Under the pieces are notes generated by a model. That model saw only the letters and a list, made by a program, of their open reading frames with translations, was not told where the DNA came from and searched no databases. Positions 53,087 to 63,135 of a stretch of DNA of 64,000 bases are shown piece after piece. Source of the DNA: Halictus rubicundus (Eukaryota; Arthropoda; Insecta; Hymenoptera; Halictidae). Location: the NCBI RefSeq assembly GCF_050948215.1, contig NW_027488874.1:124001-188000 (forward strand), in the 5' to 3' direction. Both the position numbers and the translations under genes were made by a program. Position 1 is the first letter of the stretch; the number at the start of each line of letters is the position of its first letter.

Positions 53087-53205
53087 AAGTTTGTATGGTA
53101 TTATTACGTTGTATTTGCGTCATCTGTGTATTGTTTAATTATATAAAATAAGTTTGTATAGTATTATTGCGTTGCATTTTCGTCAGCTGCGTATTGTTTA
53201 ATTAT
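53087..53205 (+). repeat. Two-copy direct repeat, 63-bp period
   Basis: The 56 bp at 53,087-53,142 match 53,150-53,205 at 50 of 56 positions, both beginning AAGTTTGTAT and ending TTGTTTAATTAT, separated by a short spacer. Six differences show this repeat is older than the insertion itself. Confidence 0.88.
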
Positions 53206-53316
53206 TCTGTATTATTCTACCTTGTGCACGATTATATATTCCGTTTATTCAAGTTTTAATTTTACATTTGCATATAGTTACTCTGTAGTCCTGCGTAAAG
53301 TTCTTTAAGATGCATC

Positions 53317-53336
53317 GATGACCGAGGACGGTCATC
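53317..53336 (+). other. 8-bp stem, 4-base loop hairpin before 3' LTR
   Basis: GATGACCG and CGGTCATC are perfect reverse complements around an AGGA loop, 20 bases upstream of the 3' LTR. The loop and stem hold the only purine-rich sequence near the expected plus-strand primer. Function unknown. Confidence 0.7.
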
Positions 53337-53356
53337 ATGGTCAGGATTGGCCGAAC

Positions 53357-53586
53357 TGTAGGAGTTTGTTACATATATATACATTAATGTTGGTGACGAT
53401 CGATCGTCGGCAGTCAGCTGGGACGATCTGACATTCATCCGTTTGTCTCGTCTGCTCGTTTCACTGGTAACCGGTTGTCATTACAAGCCGACGATCGATT
53501 TGTTTATAACAACCTGATGTTTGAGCGTGAACAGCGTAACACCAGAATTTGTAAAACCGTCAAACAATAAAGATCTTCTTCCTACA
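53357..53586 (+). repeat. 3' LTR, 230 bp
   Basis: Begins TGTAGGA and ends TCCTACA, giving canonical TG...CA ends with a 7-bp inverted repeat. Identical to the 5' LTR over all 226 shared bases. TATATATA lies at 53,374-53,381 and a polyadenylation signal AATAAA at 53,566-53,571, 15 bases before the LTR end. The following sequence returns directly to satellite (ATATCCTATCCTC). Confidence 0.93.
53566..53571 (+). terminator. Polyadenylation signal AATAAA in 3' LTR
   Basis: AATAAA sits 15 bases before the LTR end, a usual position for 3' end formation in insect LTR elements. The same hexamer is at 48,615-48,620 in the 5' LTR. Confidence 0.6.
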
Positions 53587-54239
53587 ATATCCTATCCTCT
53601 TTCCTATAATATCATCTATCCTATCCAATCTCTATCGTCTCCTTTCCTCTATCCTATCCAATCCCTTATCTTATCTTCTATCGTCTCCTGTCCTCTATCC
53701 TATCCAATCCCCTATCCTATCCTCTATCCTATCCTATCCTCTATCCTATCCTACCCTCAATCCTATCCTATCCTATGCACTATCCTATTCTATACTCTAT
53801 CCTATCCTATCCTCTATCCTATCCTATACTCTGCTTCTTCTATCGTCTGCTCTATCCTATCCTATCCACTATCCTATCCTATCCACAATGCTATCCTATT
53901 CTCTATCCTCACCTATCCTTTATACTATCCAATCCTCTATCCTAACCTATCCTCTATCCTATCCTATCCTCTTTCCTATCCTATCCTCTATCCTATCATA
54001 TCCTCTATCCTAACCTACCCTCTATACTATCCTATCCTCTATCCTATCCTATCCTCAACGCTATCCTATCCTCATTCCTATCCTATACTCCATTATATCC
54101 TATCCGCTATCCCATCATATCCTCTATCCTATAATATCCTCTATCCTATCCAATCCTCTATCCTATCCTCTATCCTATCCTCTATCCTATCCTATCCTCT
54201 ATCCTATCGTCTATCCTATCCTATCCTCTATCCTATCCT

Positions 54240-56095
54240 ATCCAATATCCTATCCTATCCTCTATCCTATCCTATCCTCTATCCTATCCTATCCTCTATC
54301 CTATCCTATCCTCTATCCTATCCTATCCTCTATCCTATCCTATCCTCTATCCTATCCTATCCTCTATCCTATCCTATCCTCTATCCCATCCCATCCTATC
54401 CTCTATCCTATCCTATCCTCTATCCTATCCTATCCTCTATCCTATCCTATCCTCTATCCTATCCTATCCTCTATCCTATCCTATCCTCTATCCTATCCTA
54501 TCGTATCCTCTATCCTATCCTATCCTCTATCCTATCCTATCCTCTATCCTATCCTATCCTCTATCCTATCCTATCCTCTATCCTATCCTATCCTCTATCC
54601 TATCCTATCCTCTATCCTATCCTATCCTCTATCCTATCCTATCCTCTATCCTATCCTATCCTCTATCCTATCCTATCCTCTATCCTATCCTATCCTCTAT
54701 CCTATCCTATCCTCTATCCTATCCTATCCTCTATCCTATCCTATCCTCTATCCTATCCTATCCTCTATCCTATCCTATCCTCTATCCTATCCTATCCTCT
54801 ATCCTATCCTATCCTCTATCCTATCCTATCCTCTATCCTATCCTATCCTCTATCCTATCCTATCCTCTATCCTATCCTATCCTCTATCCTATCCTATCCT
54901 CTATCCTATCCCATCCTATCCTCTATCCTATCCTATCCTCTATCCTATCCTATCCTCTATCCTATCCTATCCTCTATCCTATCCTATCCTCTATCCTATC
55001 ATATCCTATCCTCTATCCTATCCTATCCTCTATCCTATCCTATCCTCTATCATATCCTATCCTCTATCCTATCCTATCCTCTATCCTATCCCATCCTATC
55101 CTCTATCCTATCCTATCCTCTATCCTATCCTATCCTCTATCCTATCCTATCCTCTATCCTATCCTATCCTCTATCCTATCCTATCCTATCCTCTATCCTA
55201 TCCTATCCTCTATCCTATCCTATCCTCTATCCTATCCTATCCTCTATCCTATCCTATCCTCTATCCTATCCTATCCTCTATCCTATCCTATCCTCTATCC
55301 TATCCTATCGTATCCTCTATCCTATCCTATCCTCTATCCTATCCTATCCTCTATCCTATCCTATCCTCTATCCTATCCTATCCTCTATCCTATCCTATCC
55401 TCTATCCTATCCTATCCTCTATCCTATCCCATCCTATCCTCTATCCTATCCTATCCTCTATCCTATCGTATCCTCTATCCTATCCTATCCTCTATCCTAT
55501 CCTATCCTCTATCCTATCCTATCCTATCCTCTATCCTATCCTATCCTCTATCCTATCCTATCCTCTATCCTATCCTATCCTCTATCCTATCCCATCCTAT
55601 CCTCTATCCTATCCTATCCTCTATCCTATCCTATCCTCTATCCTATCCTATCCTCTATCCTATCCTATCCTCTATCCTATCCTATCCTCTATCCTATCCT
55701 ATCCTCTATCCTATCCTATCCCCTATCCTATCCTATCCTCTATCCTATCCTATCCTCTATCCTATCCTATCCTCTATCCTATCCTATCCTCTATCCTATC
55801 CTATCCTCTATCCTATCATATCCTATCCTCTATCCTATCCTATGCTCTATCCTATCCTATCCTCTATCCTATACTATCCTCTATCCTATCCTATCCTCTA
55901 TCCTATCCCATCCTATCCTCTATCCTATCCTATCTTCTATCCTATCCTATCCTCTATCCTATACTATCCTCTATCCTATCCTATCCTCTATCCTATCCCA
56001 TCCTATCCTCTATCCTATCCTATCCTCTATCCTATCCTATCCTCTATCCTATCCTATCCTCTATCCTATCCTATCCTCTATCCTATCCTATCCTC
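54240..56095. repeat. Most homogeneous 17-bp unit tract of the window
   Basis: About 1.85 kb consists of 17-bp units with very few changes, mostly CCCATCC or TCGTATCC variants spaced irregularly (for example near 54,388, 54,910, 55,090, 55,430 and 55,590). No landmark block occurs inside. A local duplication of 100 bp near the end is marked by ATACTATCC at 55,871 and 55,971. Confidence 0.88.
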
Positions 56096-59000
56096 TATCC
56101 TCACCTATCCTTTATACTATCCAATCCTCTATCCTAACCTATCCTCTATCCTATCCTATCCTCTTTCCTATCCTATCCTCTATCCTATCATATCCTCTAT
56201 CCTAACCTACCCTCTATCCTATCCTATCCTCTATCCTATCCTATCCTCAACGCTATCCTATCCTCATTCCTATCCTATACTCCATTATATCCTATCCGCT
56301 ATCCCATCATATCCTCTATCCTATAATATCCTCTATCCTATCCAATCCTCTATCGTATCCTCTATCCTATCCTCTATCCTATCCTATCCTCTATCCTATC
56401 CTATCCTCTATCCTATCCTATCCTCTATCCTATCCTATCCTCTATCCTATCCTATCCTCTATCCTATCCTATCCTCTATCCTATCCTATCCTCTATCCTA
56501 TCCTCTATCCTATCCTATCCTCTATCCTATCCTATCCTCTATCCTATCCTATCCTCTATCCTATCCTATCCTCTATCCTATCCTATCCTCTATCCTATCC
56601 TATCCTCTATCCTATCCTCTATCCTATCCTATCCTCTATCCTATCCTATCCTCTATCCTAACCTATCCTCTATCCTATCCTATCCTCTATCCTATCCTAT
56701 CCTCAACGCTATCCTATCCTCATTACTATCCTATACTCCATTATATCCTATCCGCTATCGTATCATATCCTCTATCCTATAATATCCTCTATCCTATCCA
56801 ATCCTCTATCCTATCCTCTATCATATCCTCTATCCTATCCTATCCTCTATCCTATCCTCTATCCTATCCTCTATCCTATCCTATCCTCTATCCTCTCCTA
56901 TCCTTTATACTAACCAATCCTCTATCCTATCCTCTATCCTATCCTATCCTCTATCGTCTGCTCTATCCTATCCTATCCACTATCCTATCCTATCCTCAAT
57001 GCTATCCTATTCTCTATCCTCACCTATCCTTTATACTATCCAATCCTCTATCCTAACCTATCCTCTATCCTATCCTATCCTCTTTCCTATCCTATCCTCT
57101 ATCCTATCCTCTATCCTATCCTATCCTCTATCCTATCCTATCGTATCCTCTATCCTATCCTATCCTCTATCCTATCCTATCCTCTATCCTATCCTATAAT
57201 CTATGCTATCCTATCCTCTATCCGATCCTATACTCTATCCTAACCTATCCTCTATCCTATCCTATTCTCTATCCTATCCTATCCTCTATAATATCGTATC
57301 CTCCATCATATCCTATCCTCTTGCCTATAATATCATCTACCCTATCCTATCCTCTATCCTATCCAATCTCCTACCCTATCCTCTATCCTATCGTATCCTC
57401 TATCGTCTGCTCTATCCTATCCTATCCTCTATCGTCTGCTCTATCCTATCCTATCCACTATCCTATCCTATCCACAATGCTATCCTATTCTCTATCCTCA
57501 CCTATCCTTTATACTATCCAATCCTCTATCCTAACCTATCCTCTATCCTATCCTATCCTCTTTCCTATCCTATCCTCTATCGTATCATATCCTCTATCCT
57601 AACCTACCCTCTATCCTATCCTATCCTCTATCCTATCCTATCCTCAACGCTATCCTATCCTCATTCCTATCCTATACTCCATTATATCCTATCCGCTATC
57701 CTATCATATCCTCTATCCTATAATATCCTCTATCCTATCCAATCCTCTATCCTATCCTCTATCCTATCCTCTATCCTATCCTATCCTCTATCCTATCCTA
57801 TCCTCTATCCTATCCTATCCTCTATCCTATCCTATCCTCTATCCTATCCTATCCTCTATCCTATCCTATCCTCTATCCTATCCTATCCTCTATCCTATCC
57901 TCTATCCTATCCTCTATCCTATCCTCTATCCTATCCTATCCTCTATCCTATCCTATCCTCTATCCTATCCTCTATCCTATCCTATCCTCTATCCTATCCT
58001 ATCCTCTATCCTAACCTATCCTCTATCCTATCCTATCCTCTATCCTATCCTATCCTCAACGCTATCCTATCCTCATTACTATCCTATACTCCATTATATC
58101 CTATCCGCTATCGTATCATATCCTCTATCCTATAATATCCTCTATCCTATCCAATCCTCTATCCTATCCTCTATCATATCCTCTATCCTATCCTATCCTC
58201 TATCCTATCCTCTATCCTATCCTATCCTCTATCCTCTCCTATCCTTTATACTAACCAATCCTCTATCCTATCCTCTATCCTATCCTATCCTCTATCCTAT
58301 CCTATCCTCTATCCTATCCTATCCTCTATCCTATCCTATCCTCTATCCTATCCTATCCTCTATCCTATCCTATCCTCTATCCTATCCTATCCTCTATCCT
58401 ATCCTATCCTCTATCCTATCCTATCCTCTATCCTATCCTATCCTCTATCCTATCCTATCCGCTATCCTATCCTATCCTCTATCCTATCCTATTCTCTACA
58501 CTATCCTAACCTCTATCCTATCCTATCCTCTATAATATCGTATCCTCTATCATATCCTATCCTCTTGCCTATAATATCATCTACCCTATCCTATCCTCTA
58601 TCCTATCCAATCTCCTACCCTATCCTCTATCCTATCGTATCCTCTATCGTCTGCTCTATCCTATCCTATCCTCTATCGTCTGCTCTATCCTATCCTATCC
58701 ACTATCCTATCCTATCCACAATGCTATCCTATTCTCTATCCTCACCTATCCTTTATACTATCCAATCCTCTATCCTAACCTATCCTCTATCCTATCCTAT
58801 CCTCTTTCCTATCCTATCCTCTATCCTATCATATCCTCTATCCTATCCTCTATCCTATCCTATCCTCTATCCTATCCTATCCTCTATCCTATCCTCTATC
58901 CTATCCTATCCTCTATCCTAACCTATCCTCTATCCTATCCTATCCTCTATCCTATCCTATCCTCAACGCTATCCTATCCTCATTACTATCCTATACTCCA

Positions 59001-61302
59001 TTATATCCTATCCGCTATCGTATCATATCCTCTATCCTATAATATCCTCTATCCTATCCAATCCTCTATCCTATCCTCTATCATGTCCTCTATCCTATCC
59101 TATCCTCTATCCTATCCTCTATCCTATCCTATAGTCTATCCTCTCCTATCCTTTATACTAACCAATCCTCTATCCTATCCTCTATCCTATCCTATCCTCT
59201 ATCCTATCCTATCCTCTATCCTATCCTATCCTCTATCCTATCCTATCCTCTATCCTATCCTATCCTCTATCCTATCCTATCCTCTATCCTATCCTATCCT
59301 CTATCCTATCCTATCCTCTATCCTATCCTATCCGCTATCCTATCCTATCCTCTATCCTATCCTATTCTCTACACTATCCTAACCTCTATCCTATCCTATC
59401 CTCTATAATATCGTATCCTCTATCATATCCTATCCTCTTGCCTATAATATCATCTACCCTATCCTATCCTCTATCCTATCCAATCTCCTACCCTATCCTC
59501 TATCCTATCGTATCCTCTATCGTCTGCTCTATCCTATCCTATCCTCTATCGTCTGCTCTATCCTATCCTATCCACTATCCTATCCTATCCACAATGCTAT
59601 CCTATTCTCTATCCTCACCTATCCTTTATACTATCCAATCCTCTATCCTAACCTATCCTCTATCCTATCCTATCCTCTTTCCTATCCTATCCTCTATCCT
59701 ATCATATCCTCTATCCTAACCTACCCTCTATCCTATCCTATCCTCTATCCTATCCTATCCTCTATCCTATCCTATCCTCAACGCTATCCTATCCTCATTC
59801 CTATCCTATACTCCATTATATCCTATCCGCTATCCCATCATATCCTCTATCCTATAATATCCTCTATCCTATCCAATCCTCTATCCTATCCTCTATCCTA
59901 TCCTCTATCCTATCCTATCCTCTATCCTATCCTATCCTCTATCCTATCCTATAATCTATCCTATCCTCTATCCTATCCTATCCTCTATCCTATCCTATCC
60001 TCTATCCTATCCTCTATCCTATCCTATCCTCTATCCTATCCTATCCTCTATCCTAACCTATCCTCTATCCTATCCTATCCTCTATCCTATCCTATCCTCA
60101 ACGCTATCCTATCCTCATTACTATCCTATACTCCATTATATCCTATCCGCTATCGTATCATATCCTCTATCCTATAATATCCTCTATCCTATCCAATCCT
60201 CTATCCTATCCTCTATCATATCCTCTATCCTATCCTATCCTCTATCCTATCCTCTATCCTATCCTATCCTCTATCCTCTCCTATCCTTTATACTAACCAA
60301 TCCTCTATCCTATCCTCTATCCTATCCTATCCTCTATCCTATCCTATCCTCTATCCTATCCTATCCTCTATCCTATCCTATCCTCTATCCTATCCTATCC
60401 TCTATCCTATCCTATCCTCTATCCTATCCTATCCTCTATCCTATCCTATCCTCTATCCTATCCTATCCTCTATCCTATCCTATCCGCTATCCTATCCTAT
60501 CCTCTATCCTATCCTATTCTCTACACTATCCTAACCTCTATCCTATCCTATCCTCAACCCTATCCTATCCTCATTCCTATCCTATACTCCATTATATCCT
60601 ATCCTCTATCCTATCATATCCTCTATCCTATCCTATCCTCTATCCTATCCTATCCTCTATCCTAACCTATCCTCTATCCTATCCTATCCTCTATCCTGTC
60701 CTATCCTGAACCCTATCCTATCCTCATTCCTATCCTATACTCCATTATATCCTATCCGCTATCCTATCATATCCTCTATCCTATCCAATCCTCTATCCTA
60801 TCCTCTATCCTATCCTCTATCCTATCCTATCCTCTATCCTATCCTATCCTCTATCCTATCCTATCCTCTATCCTATCCTATCCTCTATCCTAACCTATCC
60901 TCTATCCTATCCTATCCTCTATCCTATCCTATCCTCTATCCTATCCTATCCTCAACGCTATCCTATCCTCATTACTATCGTATACTCCATTATATCCTAT
61001 CCGCTATCGTATCATATCCTCTATCCTATAATATCCTCTATCCTATCCAATCGTCTATCCTATCCTCTATCATATCCTCTATCCTATCCTATCCTCTATC
61101 CTATCCTCTATCCTATCCTATCCTCTATCCTATCCTATCGTATCCTCTATCCTATCCTATCGTATCCTCTATCCTATCCTATCCTCTATCCTATCCTATC
61201 CTCTATCCTATCCTATCCTCTATGCTATCCTATCTTCTATCCGATCCTATACTCTATCCTAACCTATCCTCTATCCTATCCTATTCTCTATCCTATCCTA
61301 TC

Positions 61303-61400
61303 CTCTATAATATCGTATCCTCTATCATATCCTATCCTCTTGCCTATGATATCATCTACCCTATCGTATCCTCTATCCTATCCAATCTCCTACCCTATCC
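61303..61400. repeat. Representative landmark block with TTGCCTATGATATCATC
   Basis: It runs from CTCTATAATATCG through ATGATATCAT, a 10-bp perfect palindrome, to CTCCTACCCTATCC. Copies lie near 2,380, 3,415, 4,090, 5,720, 8,150, 11,320, 14,050, 16,930, 20,510, 23,380, 25,230, 28,260, 31,620 and 33,640. Many copies lack the palindrome because G becomes A or T, or because C becomes G. Confidence 0.75.
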
Positions 61401-61419
61401 TCTATCCTATCCTATCCTC

Positions 61420-61514
61420 TATCGTCTGCTCTATCCTATCCTATCCACTATCCTATCCTATCCTCAATGCTATCCTATTCTCTATCCTCACCTATCCTTT
61501 ATACTATCCAATCC
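61420..61514. repeat. Representative GTCTGC landmark block
   Basis: The block holds ATCGTCTGCTCTATCC, a CCACTATCC variant, CAATGCTATCC, TATTCTC and CTTTATACTATCC. About 60 copies are present across both arrays, making it one of the two most frequent landmarks. Where T replaces the last A in the second half (CCTCAATG versus CCACAATG) two sub-families can be told apart; CCACAATG copies cluster at about 37.6-46.5 kb and to the right of the element. Confidence 0.75.
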
Positions 61515-61565
61515 TCTATCCTAACCTATCCTCTATCCTATCCTATCCTCTATCCTATCCTATCC

Positions 61566-61667
61566 TCAACGCTATCCTATCCTCATTACTATCCTATACT
61601 CCATTATATCCTATCCGTTATCGTATCATATCCTCTATCCTATAATATCCTCTATCCTATCCAATCC
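61566..61667. repeat. Representative landmark block with CATTATATCC
   Basis: The block runs from TCAACGCTATCC through TCATTACTATCC, ACTCCATTATATCC and CCGCTATCG (here CCGTTATCG) to TATAATATCC. About 65 copies occur over the window, some with TGAACCC or TCAACCC at the start and CATTCC in place of CATTAC, forming at least two sub-families. Confidence 0.75.
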
Positions 61668-61742
61668 TCTATCCTATCCTCTATCATATCCTCTATCCTA
61701 TCCTATCCTCTATCCTATCCTCTATCCTATCCTATCCTCTAT

Positions 61743-61771
61743 CCTCTCCTATCCTTTATACTAACCAATCC
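61743..61771. repeat. Representative landmark block with CTTTATACTAACC
   Basis: The short block CCTCTCCTATCC followed by TTTATACTAACCAATCC usually stands 80-150 bp after the CATTATATCC block. Copies lie near 1,290, 2,703, 4,908, 7,870, 8,908, 9,688, 10,276, 11,008, 12,088, 18,538 and many more sites. Two copies, at 6,571 and 7,265, carry AAATTATCC instead of AACCAATCC. Confidence 0.75.
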
Positions 61772-62830
61772 TCTATCCTATCCTCTATCCTATCCTATCC
61801 TCTATCCCATCCTATCCTCTATCCTATCCTATCCTCTATCCTATCCTATCCTCTATCCTATCCTATCCTCTATCCTATCCTATCCTCTATCCTATCCTAT
61901 CCTCTATCCTATCCTATCCGCTATCCTATCCTATCCTCTATCCTATCCTATTCTCTACACTATCCTAACCTCTATCCTATCCTATCCTCTATCCTATCCT
62001 ATCCTCTATCCTATCCTATCCTCTATCCTATCCTATCCTCTATCCTACCCTATACTCTACGCTAACCTATCCTCTATCCTATCCTATTCTCTATACTATC
62101 CTATCCTCTATAATATCGTATCCTCTATCATATCCTATCCTCTTGCCTATAATATCATCTACCCTATCCTATCCTCTATCCTATCCAATCTCCTACCCTA
62201 TCCTCTATCCTATCCTATCCTCTATCGTCTGCTCTATCCTATCCTATCCTCTATCGTCTGCTCTATCCTATCCTATCCACTATCCTATCCTATCCACAAT
62301 GCTATCCTATTCTCTATCCTCACCTATCCTTTATACTATCCAATCCTCTATCCTAACCTATCCTCTATCCTATCCTATCCTCTTTCCTATCCTATCCTCT
62401 ATCCTATCATATCCTCTATCCTAACCTACCCTCTATCCTATCCTATCCTCTATCCTATCCTATCCTCAACGTTATCCTATCCTCATTCCTATCCTATACT
62501 CCATTATATCCTATCCGCTATCCCATCATATCCTCTATCCTATAATATCCTCTATCCTATCCAATCCTCTATCCTATCCTCTATCCTATCCTCTATCCTA
62601 TCCTATCCTCTATCCTATCCTATCCTCTATCCTATCCTATCCTCTATCCTATCCTATCCTCTATCCTATCCTCTATCCTATCCTCTATCCTATCCTCTTC
62701 CTATCCTATCCTCTATCCTATCCTATCCTCTATCCTATCCTATCCTCTATCCTATCCTATCCTCTATCCTATCCTATCCTCTATCCTAACCTATCCTCTA
62801 TCCTATCCTATCCTCTATCCTATCCTATCC

Positions 62831-63135
62831 TCAACGCTATCCTATCCTCATTACTATCCTATACTCCATTATATCCTATCAGCTATCGCATCATATCCTC
62901 TATCCTTTAATATCCTCTATCCTATCCAATCCTCTATCTTATCCTCTATCATATCCTCTATCCTATCCTTTCCTCTATCCTATCCTCTATCCCTATCCTA
63001 TCCTCTATCCTATCCTATCCTCTATCCTAACCTATCCTCTATCCTATCCTATCCTCTATCCTATCCTATCCTCAACGCTATCCTATCCTCATTACTATCC
63101 TATACTCCATTATATCCTATCAGCTATCGTATCAT
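62831..63135. repeat. Local 241-bp duplication
   Basis: TCAACG occurs at 62,831 and 63,072, 241 bp apart, and both copies carry ATCAGCTATCG where other units have ATCCGCTATC. The shared rare variant shows that one copy arose from the other. The second copy keeps CGTATC while the first has CGCATC. Confidence 0.75.

Larger units (their letters stand above)
53082..53356 (+). other. Retrotransposon 3' untranslated region
   Basis: The 275 bp between the Gag-Pol stop and the 3' LTR have no long frame and no env. They hold a two-copy 63-bp-period repeat and a hairpin. I see no clean polypurine tract directly before the LTR: the last bases are GGCCGAAC before TGTAGG. The nearest purine-rich piece is GAGGACGG at 53,324-53,331. 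Confidence 0.8.
48406..53586 (+). mobile_element. Complete Ty3/gypsy-type LTR retrotransposon, 5.18 kb
   Basis: The element has two near-identical LTRs, a primer binding site, one uninterrupted gag-pol frame and a 3' untranslated region, and no env. The order protease, RT, RNase H, integrase places it in Ty3/gypsy (Metaviridae) rather than copia. The internal tRNA-Leu-type primer site, the single fused frame and the short LTRs resemble the insect mdg3/Blastopia group; this is an inference from features, not from a tree. LTR identity and an intact frame indicate a very recent insertion. The flanks read ATATCCTATCC on both sides, which fits a 5-bp target duplication (TATCC) plus one extra pentamer, although the satellite makes this hard to prove. 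Confidence 0.95.

Noticed and set aside
53082..53356. Envelope gene, which would make this an errantivirus
   Set aside because: Only 275 bp lie between the Pol stop and the 3' LTR and no frame of useful length is present.
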